Shown piece by piece: positions 42,835-55,373 of a stretch of 64,000 nucleotides of DNA. The notes beneath the pieces are model-generated. The model searched no databases. It was not told the DNA's origin and was given only the letters and a program-made list of their open reading frames with translations. This DNA is from Setophaga petechia (lineage: Eukaryota > Chordata > Aves > Passeriformes > Parulidae): contig JANCRA010000003.1 of assembly GCA_024362935.1 (NCBI GenBank), positions 3,400,001 through 3,464,000 of the forward strand, in the 5' to 3' direction. Made by a program: the position numbers and the translations under genes. Position 1 is the stretch's first letter. Every line of letters starts with the position of its first letter.

Positions 42835-45489
42835 CCTGGTCTGGGTGATGGAGGCATCAGAGTGGCTGCAACACCTGAGTGTCACTACAGCTGCCTCTTC
42901 ACTGTTCACACAGGCACAGGCGTTGATTAGATGGGGTATTAGGAAAACATCACTGGAAGGGTGCTCAGGCACTGGAGCAGGCTGCCCAGGAATGCTGTCG
43001 GATCACCAACCCTGGAAGTGCTCAGAACACACGAGGATGTGGCACTTGGGAACAGGCTGTGTGGTGAAGGTGGCAGTGCTGGGGTAGTGTCACCTTTGGG
43101 ACAGCAAAGGAGGTGCCACCAGAGCAGCTGACAGCAGGAAATGGTTTTAGCCAGGCACGAGGCTTCAGTAATGTCCTGATTGTCATCAACATGCACAGGT
43201 GTCTCGAGGACATGCAAAGCACAGCCTACTGCAGCTTTTCAAATGACCTGCCTTCCCCCATTTCACCTGATAACCTTTTATACATTTATACAGCAGAGGA
43301 CAGCAAAAAAGGTTTGATATTTTTAAGTTTTTTTAATCTATGTCTTTTTAATGCTCTGATACATCTCTTTTTTGTTTTCTTGAGACTTAATGTGTTAAAA
43401 CTATGTTTCTCATAGTCCTGAAGGAAAAAAATAGCAAGAATTTGTTAAGAGCTTGATTTTACATCATTTATAATACAGAAAGTCATCACTAATTAGTGTT
43501 AAAATGACAAATCCTACTTGATGATGAGAGGTGGACGATACCAGTTAGTGCTGCAGAACACGATCAATCAACTTTATGTTTTAAATTACAAGCAGCTTAT
43601 TGTTGCAGTAAACCTGTAATGCTCAAATCTCATATTATATTCACACATAAAGAGACATTTTAAAGGCTTCTGGAACAATAAAAACATTTTTCAGAAGGCA
43701 ATTTTTAACAGCACCAAAGAAACCTCAGAGCCTTTTACTGCATGAGTTATATAAGATTTTTGCTTATCACAAGTTTAATTTAATTTTGTCTGTCCTATTT
43801 TGTACACATGGAGGGACTCCTACTTCTTTAGTCAATCACTCTGTCTTTTTCTGCCTTTTTTTTTTGTTGTTTTGTGCTTGTCAAATGCCTTGAGTGGAAA
43901 ATGTACAAGACATAAATATCAAAACCACTCTGCTACTGGGAATCTTACTACACAGAAAACACACTTATCAAAGAGAAGCAAGACTTGCTGAAGTACACAG
44001 AGAGAGAGGCACAATCTTAGATATTTTCTCCACCTCTAAAACAGACCAGTTGTCATTTAGGATGCCTGGGCTCCCCCACCTTCCTGTTAAAGCATCTCTT
44101 GGCACAGAAAAGCCTCAAAGTCTGAAGTTTCACATTGTGCTGCTCTGTCCTTTGCCAGGATGCAGAGCAACAGCATCAGAGCAGGTCTGGGTTTGCAGGG
44201 CAGCAGCAAACTGCAAAAATTCCTCCTTCCTTTGAGAGGAATTATCCAGGAGAGAGGAAAAGTGAAGCACAGAAGGCATCCAGCCCTACACCAAATTTAC
44301 AGCTCTCTTCATCCACAAGCAGTCAGGGCATCAATTACAGGAGACAAACATCCACAGAGCAGGAACAGCAAATACAGACACACATCTGTGCACATTTAGC
44401 TTCAAAACTCTGCGAGGTGAAGAGCAAACACCATTGGCACTGCAAGGACACACAAAACTCAGGCCACAGAGGTGCTACCCCAGCACCAAATCCACCCTTC
44501 TTCAAGTCCAGCTGTACCCTCCATGCACAATCCCATTTCTTTGAGCACAGTGGAATTTTGCCATTAGCTTCACTAGAGCCAGGATTTTCCCTTGCAGCTG
44601 GTTTTTAATCCCACTTTCAGGGCAGTCAATCAAAACAAGGCAGGGCAGAGATGCTGACCAAGTGTTCCAGTGGGAACAGTGGCTGTGAAAATCTCATGTG
44701 CAAGGAAAGGCAAGCAGAGCAAAGCCTGGAGTGAATGCCAAATGCCAGGGTAGGTCCATTAAAGGATGCCTGCTCTTCCAAAGGCATGATGAAATCACAG
44801 AGCTTAGCTGATAAGCAGCAATATTTAGAAAACATTGAAATAACTTGCAACATTAAACTGCACTCCAGTGTTTTACAACTGTTTATTCTTTCATGAAGAC
44901 ACACATGGTCATGTTTGGGGACAACTGGGCACAAACCAGTAACTTTCCTGGATGCTGGCTGACCTACACCTCCAGGCAGGGCTTTTTTTGGTTAAATGGA
45001 GGTTAGAGGTGTCTCAGTCACACACGAGCCCCATTCCTCCTGGATTGTCAGCTCATTTTCACCTGGCACAGCAGATGAAAATTTCTTCCACCTAAAAATT
45101 CTATGTATTTTAGCACTCATTTAAACTAATTATTCTACATATCAGCTAAAGCTACTCATGCAGTTTTGAGTGCCACGTGAGCTCAGAAAGAACAGATATC
45201 AACTCCCATCACCCAATACAGCCTGACTCCTATGCACAATGTGCTTTTTATATAGTGCCTGTGAAACAAAGGAGACTGGCACCCATACTGAGGGATTTCT
45301 AAGTGATTTTCCTGCCAGTGAGCATACTGTTGCTGATTAAAAACATGAAAAGTACAAATTCAAAGGAATTACCAGCCTGTCACAGTACTAGCTCATTGCC
45401 TGAGCTGGAACAAAATTCACACCTCCAGTGCCTTCAGCTGATCCACCTCTCCCTGTGATCTGTATCAGACAAGATCATCTGAGATTTCA

Positions 45490-45610
45490 AATCACAGAAT
45501 CACAAAATTATTTAGGTTGGGAAAGACCTTTAGGATCATCAAATCCAGCTGCTAACCCAACACTGCCACATCCATCACTAAATCATGTCCATGAGTGCCA
45601 CACCTACACA
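45490..45610 (-). mobile_element. CR1 LINE 3' fragment
   Basis: It has atcacagaatcacaaaatta, then ttaggttgggaaagaccttt and aggatcatcaaatccagc, then 'acactgccacatccatcacta'. The last phrase marks a CR1 subgroup different from the copies at 18351 and 23196. Minus orientation. Confidence 0.85.
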
Positions 45611-45828
45611 GCACATGATCAGTCCCAATGCAGGGGATGGGGTGGGAAAGAGAATATAGTGAATTCTCACTGGACTACCAGGAGAAAAGTAGGGCTGAAA
45701 GATGATTTTGAAGCACTTAAAGCCTGAGGTCAATTGACCAAACATTGCAATATTTATAAATTGTCCTTTATCACACTCGTGATCAGTAATAAAAACAACC
45801 TGGATCAGGGGCTAGATATACATTGTTT

Positions 45829-46103
45829 GTATCTGTTTGGAGATTGTTTACCCAAAGGTGATTGTTTCATTGGATTCTGGTGTGAGTTGTTTTGACTCAT
45901 TGGCCAATTGGGGCCAAGCTGTGTCAGGGCTTTGGAAAGAGTCTCCAGTTTTCATTATTATCTTTTTAGCATTGAGTAAGTATCCTTTCTGTATTCTCTA
46001 GTTTAGTGTAGTATTTCTTAATATAATATAGTATAATAAAGTAATAAATTAGCCTTCTGAGAACATGGAGTCAGATGCATCATTCCTGCCTTTGTCAGGG
46101 CAC
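45829..46103 (+). mobile_element. 5'-truncated LTR, same family as 42390-42834
   Basis: From tttggagattgtttaccc onward it tracks the right two-thirds of the solo LTR at 42390-42834. The match includes a 35-base identical block around tagcattgagtaagtatcc and the ataataaagtaataaatta signal. The first 140 or so bases of the family are missing. The right edge is lost near cctttgtcagggca, after which the two copies diverge. It has the same plus orientation as the intact copy. Confidence 0.85.
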
Positions 46104-46242
46104 CTTGTTTACAATAACCAGCAGGTGTTGCTTTCTGGAGAAAACAGTGCCTGCCATCCAGGGCCAGGCTCCCTGCCCACCCTGCCCCTGCCAGCTCATC
46201 ACCAGTGTATGGCAGCATCATCTCCCAGAAATCATCACTGCT

Positions 46243-46396
46243 GATCACAGAATCACAGAATCATCACAGAATGGTGCGGCTTGAAGGGTACTTTAAAGAC
46301 CCAAACCCCCTGACATGGGCAGGGACACCTTCCACCAGACCAGGTTCCTCCAAGCTCTGTCCAGCCTGGCCTTGAACACTTCCAGATATTCCATCC
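46243..46396 (-). mobile_element. CR1 LINE 3' fragment
   Basis: It opens with tandem atcacagaatcacagaatca, then 'agaatggtgcggcttgaaggg', 'acatgggcagggacacctt', 'ccaccagaccaggt' and 'tccagcctggccttgaacac'. Standard CR1 tail, minus orientation, ending near cttccagatattcc. Confidence 0.92.
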
Positions 46397-46995
46397 TCCG
46401 TCCCCAGCGCCTGGAATTGGTCAGTCCCTGAAGGCAGAAAGGGAAAACCTACACAAGGGAAAACCTTCTTGCCTCTGTCCCTCATTTGCTTTGCTCACAC
46501 ACATCCACACACATCAGGGGGCCAGTCCTTCCCCAAAAGCATCCCTTTCTAAAGGAGGCAGCAGGCACAGCTCAAATGCACACCCAGCCACAAATCACAG
46601 CTGCTGGCTCCTGAAAGACCACCAGTAATATTTAGAGTAAATATATCAGCAGCCTAATCACTCTCTGGGGAATAAAGATGCACTTTGTGCATTACTGGGC
46701 TCTGTGTATGCTTAATAATAGGGGCCAGCGTGGGCTGCAGAAGAGCCCACTGCCTCCTGGCATGCAACAGCAGAACTCAGAACAATCTAGCAAAAGTGCC
46801 TTTGAACTATATCACCTAAAACTCCACTCTCTTTACTGGATCATTAGCTAGAGTGTATTCTCACCAATACTAGCCAGGGTAAATTTCAAGGTGCTTTACC
46901 ATGTTCTGTATAAGCTGTGAGCTGTATAAATTCTGTATCAGTTTCATTAAAGCCTGTTTTAAGAATTCAACACCCACAAAACAGTGCCTTTCTCA

Positions 46996-47322
<327 letters not shown>

Positions 47323-49179
47323 CTACCTTGGCGTTCCAGAGGGAAATCCAAGTGGACATCTGAAAAGAATTTGTGATCAAACAGGATAACTCCTGGCAAT
47401 GCAAGGAGCTTCCTACACCACAAAACACCAATATAACACCCAATTCCTTAACAATTTAGAAAGCATTCATTTATTAACCACATCTGGGCAAAACATCATG
47501 TTTTATTTTTATTTGATACATATCTTGAAAGCAACATTAAATTAACGGACAAACTGAGTTTTAAATGCTGAATTGTATCCGTGCCCAAAGCTGATAATGA
47601 CTCTTTTGCTTGAGAGAAGGAATTTTTTGTTCCTGGCAGGTCTGAGTCTGTTTTGCAGGACACAGCCAGCATCCCTGGAATGAGGGAGAGTGTCAGGTGA
47701 CACTGGGGAAAGCAGATGTTTTAAAATTGTAGTCCATGGTAATCTTCAATGTTTTCTTTATTATTACTGTTAGTTTTAAATTTCATTTTGACTATAGCTA
47801 TGGAACTATATGGTCCCATTCACTGGTGCTAAAAAGCTATTAAAATGTAACTATTAACAATCATTGCTGCATAAAAATTACAGGAAATGTTCCTTTCAGC
47901 TGTTCTCGTAGGGGGAAAAAGGATATTTTTACAAATTTTCCTCATAATAGCTAAAGAATGGTTATGACAACAACAGACATTCACTCAGGTGTGCATACTG
48001 ATTTAAACATAAAAGTGACACTGAGTTTGCATGAGCTACACATGCCCTACTCAGAGTGTTTATAAATGTGACTGGATTGTACATTCTGCAAATATTATTC
48101 TATTGGATACGGAACGTGTATAATAAAAAACAGGAATTCTATCTTTTTTCTTTATAAGCATGAATTTTGAAAAAAATAATCTGGAGATTATTGGATTTTC
48201 TGCAGAAAAGCAGATTTTAAAATATTTAAAAGCCAACCAATGGTAGAAATAGAAGTTTAGATTTTGTGAAATCTACTTTTACACTCAAGGTATTTATTCA
48301 GATCCATCACAAATACTCTTTAAGCCTAAATGTCAACTTTAAAAATTTGCTTTCCTGCCCAGAAAGATGCCCTCTCTACAAACAGCAGAAGACACAGAGT
48401 AAAACTTGAGAATTACATAAAATATCCCTGAATTCCACCAGCTCAAACCCCTGGGAACAAAGGATTTGCTGGAGCTCATCCCACTGTACTGGCATTCCCC
48501 TCACACCTGCATCTCCACTGATGTCTAAAGATTTTTTAGCTTTTTATATATTTTCATATATTTTTAGCCTTGTAGATTTTTAGTATGTGTATACCTTCTA
48601 GTACTTTTCCTGCCCTTTCTCATAATAAGCCAAACCTTTTCTATCACATTCTCAAAATTCTGTTTAATCTTATACTTAAGGAGAGAATTTCTCATTTCTC
48701 TAAGGACGTTTTGTTTTCCACCAGAACTTAAAAGATATAACAAGAAAATAGGGCAAAGCAGCCCTGGCAGCAACTCCAAAGGGCTGACCCAAGGGTGGGT
48801 TACTGGGGTAACTGATTTCCTATTGGCTGTACTGGCCAGATACACTAATTAGTTAACCTTAAAAAAATTGTGGAAATCTTTTTTCACGTGTGCACAGAGC
48901 CGTATTTGTGCACCGTATTTTGCAGCTTCCATTAAAGAGCTGCTTTTGATTTTACCACTTCAACACTGTTGCAAGGCTTTTTTCCTTTTGTCATTAGGCA
49001 GCACCTCCAGCTTGGAAAAGGGGAGACACCCCCAAGCCCCCAACCCTGGGCTGTCCCCATGGCTGCCAGCCCATCACCACCACACTCCAGAAGCTGGAGA
49101 TGCTGGGAGCATCAGCAATTCTGAATTTCCCATCCCACAGGGACACAACCCAAGGCTGCAAGTTAAATTTGGAAGGATT

Positions 49180-49862
49180 GTCTTTATAGAAGCATCTCTG
49201 GCCGAAATTCTGCTCACACACTCTCGGGATCTCTCGCTGCTCAGAGTGACCCCAAGAAGAGTTAGAAAGTCTCTGTTCCCAGCCCGGTGCTTGAAGAAGG
49301 AGTCAGAGCTTTTCAGTTCTTGGTCTCAAGACCAAGAACTTGTTTATTGTTCCTTATCTATAAAATAGTTTCTTCTGCCCAGCTGAGGTCGTTCAGCAAG
49401 ACAGTTCCAGGCACTCTGCCTGCCCCGGGGTGGTGTTATGTCTTTATACTAAAAACTACATATACAATGTTTACAATTACTTCCCAATACCTATCACCTA
49501 TGTTAGACAGTGAGCTTCTACTCTAAATTAATCTAAAAGTGCCAACATCACAGCAGAAGATGGAGGCCAAGAAGAAGGAGAAAGGCTGGACACACCCAGT
49601 TCCCTCCATCTTGCCTCCAGAACCCCCATTCTAAAACCCCCAAAATCTACTTTTTCACCCCGTGATAAATTCACTATCATCTGCTTAAACTGTCGCGGCT
49701 TGCAGATCTTCATCTAAGGTTGGTAACTTGCTCCATGGGTCATAATCAAAACCACGGGGGCATCTTGGGCTCTGTGCCAGGGTCTCTGAGCCCCTTGGCA
49801 GGGTCTGGGCTGCTCAGGACAGCCAGAAGGATGTCCTGGGTTCCAACAACACACCGTGACAC
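49180..49862 (-). mobile_element. Probable LTR, sense with KCNH5, edges approximate
   Basis: On the minus strand the region reads like a retroviral LTR. A start near tgtcacggtgtgttgttgga is followed by a long U3, a TATA-like agtataaagac near 49445, and AATAAA near 49338. After that comes a U5-like segment with a perfect inverted repeat (ttcttggtctcaagaccaagaa at about 49317-49338, described as 10-base arms around two bases). It ends somewhere near 49180. I found no convincing target duplication, so the ends are estimates. The sequence resembles a repeat I remember from songbird genomes. Confidence 0.65.
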
Positions 49863-50455
49863 AAAGGGCACAGCCTGGAGATGATGCACTCAGGGGTGCT
49901 CTGCACATCCCTGAGCTCCCCTGAGGGCCACAGATCAAGAGCAGACAAACCTCCTGCAAAGCCTCCCCAGCCTCAGACATGAACTCAATTGTGTATTCCC
50001 ACCACGTCACTGTTTCAGGACACAGCAGAAGATACGTGGTGCAGCCAGATAAATAGCATTTAATGGTTGTTTTCTATGGATTTTATACTTCTTTGCACCT
50101 GAGGGTCTCAAAATATTTGATAAGGCATTCAACAAATTGATCAAATCCACAAGAAACTTGGGAGGGGACAAAATGTAAAGCCAAGCTACTGAAAAATTGT
50201 TGCGGGTTTGTTTTTCTTTTAAATCCCATAAAATTTGAGGTAAAAAAGACACTAGAAACATCTTGGTGGATATTAGTATTTTTAATTTTTAAGGTTTGAT
50301 CAGATCCATAATATTCATATTAGAAACTTGACCAGATTTTAGATGGTGTTTTCTCTTGTCCCCTTGAATTTTCCTTTACTTAATTGACTTCTTTTTTTTA
50401 CACGTGTCTCCTAAGCAAGCAAAGCTCATTCATCCATGCCCAGCACAGGAATATG

Positions 50456-50537
50456 AATCATAGAATCTTTTAGGTTTGGAAAGACCTCCAAGATTATTGA
50501 GCCCAAGTGCAAATTCAGCACTGCCAGGTCCATTACC
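50456..50537 (-). mobile_element. CR1 LINE 3' fragment
   Basis: tcatagaatcttttaggttt, then 'ggaaagacctccaagattattgagcc' and 'attcagcactgccaggtcca' (quoted in parts). It belongs to the same CR1 subgroup as 45490-45610. A GT microsatellite begins exactly where similarity ends. Confidence 0.85.
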
Positions 50538-50538
50538 T

Positions 50539-50574
50539 ATGTGTGTGTGTGTGTGCGTGTGCGTGTGTGTGTGC
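50539..50574. repeat. (GT)n microsatellite
   Basis: About 18 GT units with two GC interruptions, immediately adjoining the CR1 fragment on its left. Confidence 0.95.
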
Positions 50575-51336
50575 AATTCCAGTCGAAGGAAAATCTTAAA
50601 TCAATCTTTGCCTCTTGTTAGAGACCAATAAATCCAAGTGCAGGCAGATATCCATAGGAATCCACGTTTCATTAATGCTGCTGCTCACTGAACAACTTGA
50701 TAAAATTGAAGGAAGAACAGGTCAGTGTCTGACCCCTCAGTTTTATTGGGTACCCAAATCTCAGCCTTCACAGGACCCTCTGTATTTAACCCACCTTCTA
50801 TTATATCACGAGTTATTATTTTCTTCAACCAATACACAATTAATTCTTCCCTATTTCTACAGTAACAAATCATAACTCCATGCAGATTTAATTCTACATG
50901 AGCCAGTCCATACCCAGCTGCAAAAATCCAGGCTGTGTACTGAATGACAGGACATTTTGAGAGAACCTCTCTGGTTTTGACCATAATTTTATAAAATCAT
51001 GTTATCAGCATTAACTATTAATTGAAAGTTCATTTCTGCAGTTCCTTCCAGTGAGGATGGATCAACAGCCAGTTCTGGACTAAATCCTGCATGCCTGACT
51101 TTCACATTCCCAAAGTTCAGATTCATGATTTCCTGGCTAAGAAAGGTCATCACAGTTGTGTCTTTGATCATTATTTCCACAAGTCTACAGCAAATTCCAC
51201 TCTGTCCAATTTCCAGCTGGCTGCCTGAACCAGGTGTAAGAGACAAGGAAAAAACCTCATTTTATCTCCATCTCCAGTTGCTACAGGGCAGCCAAAAATG
51301 GAGGTGTTCAGACTCCCTTCATGGGAGAGGCAACCT

Positions 51337-51376
51337 CTTTGACAGATAAAAGGGGTCTTTGACAGATAAAAGGGGT
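51337..51376. repeat. Perfect 20-bp tandem duplication
   Basis: Two identical units of ctttgacagataaaaggggt side by side in intron 1. Confidence 0.92.
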
Positions 51377-52087
51377 GTTTTAGACCCTCTCCAGAAGAAA
51401 AAGGAGCCAACAAAAGGTCTGGGAATGGCAGGGTGATGGGCATGGCAGCAGCACTGGGATCTCCATAGCCATATTTCTGTCAGATCCAGGAGACAAGAAC
51501 TATGTTCTGCAAGCAAGTCTTTTTAGAGAATGTGTTCTATTGGAGGTATTCTCAACAACAAGTGTTTCTTAAGAGAGTTTAGTGACTTGTAACTGGGCAT
51601 CACAGAACACATGAATTTAATTATGTCACAACTTCACGGAAAGATCACAGCAGGGATTGCCAAGGACAGCCAAAGTTATGAGTGGCATGGCACAAATACA
51701 GCTGATGTCATCTGTGAGGGGCTGTAAACCAAAACTTGTGCAATATCCCTGCTGTGGCCAGAAAGGAAAACCTCTGTGAAGCTCCCAGTCTCACAAGTAT
51801 TTTCCTACAGAGGCTGGGGACCTCCCCACTGGTCAGAGAGACACTGGTCACTGCAGGACAGTAACTCTGACAGACTCTGGTCTGATCCAGCATGTGGTGA
51901 AACTCCAGGAAACTGGGATCCAGATAACCGTGGTGTGGTATCTCATACTCTGAAAACACTTAATGCAGCTAATTTCAAAACTCACACGATCACTACCCCA
52001 AAATCCCAGGTGATGAGTTCATCCTTCTTGGATTTCTCTGATGCAGTGAAAGTGCACGTCCACTTTCCATTTCCTTACAGATAAAAG

Positions 52088-52153
52088 GCCAATTTTTATT
52101 ATTTCCAAGCTTGTCTTGATGCCAATTTTTATTATTTCTAAGCTTGCCTTGAT
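52088..52153. repeat. 33-bp tandem duplication
   Basis: Two adjacent 33-base units beginning gccaatttttattatttc, with two C/T differences between them. Each contains an aagctt site. Confidence 0.9.
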
Positions 52154-52272
52154 GTCATTGCCTCCACTAACCATCTTCTCCACCCATTCCCCTTTCTGAT
52201 GCACTGTAGGGAACCCAAATCCCAGCTCTGTAGGTTGTGCATGCTCCTTGACTGGACACCTCTGAACACCAG

Positions 52273-52292
52273 TGTCTGTCTGTCTGTCTGTC
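52273..52292. repeat. (TCTG)n microsatellite
   Basis: About five TCTG tetranucleotide units. Confidence 0.9.
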
Positions 52293-54712
52293 AGGAAAGC
52301 AGGGTTGCCAGCAGACTCATCTGTCTCAGAGCTGCCAGATTCCTCTCAGGAAGGCAGCAGGCTTTTTATTAACTAACATAACTCTCCTATTTGCAAGGTT
52401 TAATGCTGATGGCAAGGAAACAGGGTATTAGAGGCATTCAGTCAGCAAAACTTCACATTGGAAAACACAATTGAGGAAAACAATTTTTTAAAAGGCATTG
52501 CATTTGCTGTTGTCACGATTTTATTTTGTAAAAAAGGCTCTTCTGTATAAAGGCAGCCTATGCTGTAGAGCAGCAAGCTTTTAATCTTACTCTATCTTGC
52601 AGTAGCTGGCACTCAACACGGTGCTGAGCCTTGTGTTTGTTATTAAAACAAAATAAAAAGACCACAGCGTGCGAGCAATTTTTTTAACAAAATGCCTAAA
52701 GCAGTGTAAAATTCTTGTTATGTAATGACAGGAGAGCAAGAACAGCTAAATCATTCCAGGAGATATGCTTAACCAAGTGAGAAACGTTGTCTCTAATCAT
52801 CTTTTCTCAAGAATGTTTGGGTACCACTTGCAACCAAAATTGTTTAAATCACCATTTTTGAGAATTCCCTTTCTTCTCAAGGAAACTGGCAACTGACCTC
52901 TTTTAGAAAGGTCACCACGGAAAGATGTTGTAAAGAAAATAAAGTAGTAGCAGAACACAAACAACAATAATGATTATAATAACAAAAAGCAGCAGCGTTT
53001 TCATCTAGGAACAAATTCCTACCTCTGTCAGCTTTACACAGAGCTGTCCTTCAGAACTGCCACCCTTCCACTGCACAGCAAATGCAGCTCAGACCTCATG
53101 GGGGCTGGGAAATATCTGGAATTTGCCTTTTTTCTTTTTCTGTAATAGAAAAGCCCCAAACCACTTCAACTGCTCTCAGTTGATTCTCCTCAAAACTACA
53201 CAGGGTCAGCAAATTGCTGCAGACTTGTTCAGAGCATCTTGGAAAGGGTGTGCTCAGGAGGGGTGTAATAGAAAAGGTCTCTTTTTTAATTTTCTTAGCT
53301 TTTCTGAGCAAGTCCTGGCCCTGACAATCCCCAGTGTTGTCTGTGCTGACTCCAGCCACGTGCTCCAGATGTGCTGCATCCCCATGGAATACAGAGGGAG
53401 ATCCTAAACCCTCTTGGAGGGCACAGCCCTCTGAAACCTGCCTCAACAGGCACCAACATCCCTCCAGCTCTGGGGCTGGCTGCAGACAAACCTCTGCTCT
53501 TGAAGCACAACCTCCACCAGCACTTTGTACTCCTGTCTGTAAAACCACAGCGCTGTTTTCTAACAAAGCTGTAATTTCCCCAGTGTCTTTAAAGCATGCA
53601 AAACATCAGTGTCATCCAGTCTAACCAGTACATTAAGTGTTGCTTGCCTGAAAAAACCAAAAAAACCTCTCAAAGGACTGACTCTTTACGTCACCTTTCT
53701 GTGCCAGTGTTGTCTTTATTTAATGCTCATATTATGAAGATGCAGAGGGCTAAAGCCAGAGCAAGGTGTGATCACACTGACTATGCTGAAATGATCCACT
53801 TCCTGCCTCAAAAACGTGCTCCTCAAATAAAACAGAAGATAAATAACCCAGCCCTGGCTGAAATATTAAATCCACACGTAAGCCACTCAGCTGGGAACAC
53901 AGCAGCTTTCAGCAATTGAGCAAGCGAGCTCAAGAAGAAAAATTAGGGCCTGCCTGAAATTTACCTCCTCGAAAGTCAGAAAATGAACTGCACTCATTTG
54001 GAATGTGGAAGCCCACAAAGAGCCCCTGCCTTTCCTGTGGCACATCCCTGACCCCAGGAAGAGCTCTGAGGCAGTAAGGACATGAGAGCATCTCTATGAA
54101 TTACCTGAAAAAACGACATTTCACACAATTCTGATCACAGTTTCTCCCCCACACATCCATTTATCCTAGAATTAAACTAGCCCTCACCTGTCCCAGTTAC
54201 CATCTATCTATTAAAATTATGCAGAACACAACATAGATGGAACTAAATTCAAAGTGGAGCACGCTGCAGCTCTCACTCAAGGCACACAGGCACCCACAGG
54301 GAGAAGCAGAATCCAGACTTCCAGCTTTACACAAATGAAAGTGCTGCCTTCACATTCCCAGAGGGGAAAATTGTGGCACCAGGAGCTCTTCAGACACAGG
54401 GCTCCTCTTGCAAACACTGAGTGAGTCCTGGCTGCAGTTCCACAGAGCCTGGCTGCTTCTCAAAAAAAACTGTTTGGGCAGAAAATCAGCTGCCCCCTCT
54501 GTGCTCTCCTCTCTGTGCCAGGGGCTGGAGCAAAGCTTTCCACAGGACTGATCCCAGAACCCTCCTGGGTGGGGAGTCAGGCCCTGGGCACTTGGGATAG
54601 CCAGGGCTTAGCAGTTCCAATAGCCAGTCCGCTGAGTGTGCTGATTAAACAAGTATGTCCTTTTTTTTTTCTGAAAAGCAGATTATTAGAGTTCCAACTC
54701 CAAAATCTTCTA

Positions 54713-54750
54713 TTATTTATATTTATATATATATATATATTTATATATGT
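54713..54750. repeat. (TA)n-rich simple repeat
   Basis: Alternating TA with TTTA interruptions, about 38 bases. Confidence 0.85.
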
Positions 54751-54925
54751 TATCAAATCAGAAAATCCTATTTCCTTCAGCTATCCAAGAGAATAACTTA
54801 AAATCCCAGTTTACCGTCAGACACCACCCTATAAAACAGGCTAATTAAATGTATTTCCACTTCCTGAGATTATTCTTGAGCTGTATACTCCTTCCAACTG
54901 CAACAAGAAAACCTGAATGTTTCCT

Positions 54926-54949
54926 AAAAAAAAAAAAAAAAAAAAAAAA
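54926..54949. repeat. Poly-A run
   Basis: A run of 24 A on the plus strand followed by gaaacaacaaaaaaaacc. No retroelement body precedes it that I can recognise. Confidence 0.9.
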
Positions 54950-55125
54950 GAAACAACAAAAAAAACCACCACAATTTAATTCTTTTCCTTCTCTCAGGTT
55001 TCAACATTAACCTGGGAATGCAGCAACTCTTGCAGTGACCTCTTGTGGCAAGTGCTCAGCAGCTCTCAAACTTTCCTCAAAAAGAGAGGATGGAAACATC
55101 TCCCACCGAGTACAGAATGAAAGAA

Positions 55126-55373
55126 AAAAATTACAAAAATAAGAAACAAAAATTACAAAAATGAGAAAGAAAAATTACAAAAATAAGAAGGAAGGAAGGA
55201 AGGAAGGAAGGAAGGAAGGAAGGAAGGAAGGAAGGAAGGAAGGAAGGAAGGAAGGAAGGAAGGAAGGAAGGAAGGAAGGAAGGAAGGAAGGAAGGAAGGA
55301 AGGAAGGAAGGAAGGGAGGGAGGGAGGGAGGGAGGGAGGGAGGGAGGGAGGGAGGGAGGGAGGAAGGGAGGGA
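55126..55373. repeat. Compound array: three 22-mers, (GGAA)n, (GGGA)n
   Basis: Three 22-base units (aaaaattacaaaaatragaa plus two bases) occupy 55126-55191. The array then passes directly into about 32 GGAA units to about 55314 and about 15 GGGA units to 55373. The third 22-mer ends in aagg, so it merges seamlessly with the tetranucleotide. Long purine/pyrimidine asymmetry favours triplex or slipped structures. The apparent Glu-Gly-Arg-Lys ORF is an artefact of the repeat. Confidence 0.95.

Noticed and set aside
44135..44608. 157-codon plus-strand ORF in intron 2
   Set aside because: No family similarity; overlapping frames are similarly open and no splice or promoter context supports it.
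48868..49368. 166-codon plus-strand ORF in intron 1
   Set aside because: It overlaps the probable LTR on the opposite strand and shows no retroviral or host domain.
49180..49862. Complete provirus
   Set aside because: Only LTR-like sequence is visible; no gag, pol or env similarity adjoins any of the LTRs in the window.
53096..53566. 156-codon minus-strand ORF in intron 1
   Set aside because: Low-confidence composition, shadowed by plus-strand ORFs, no recognisable motif.
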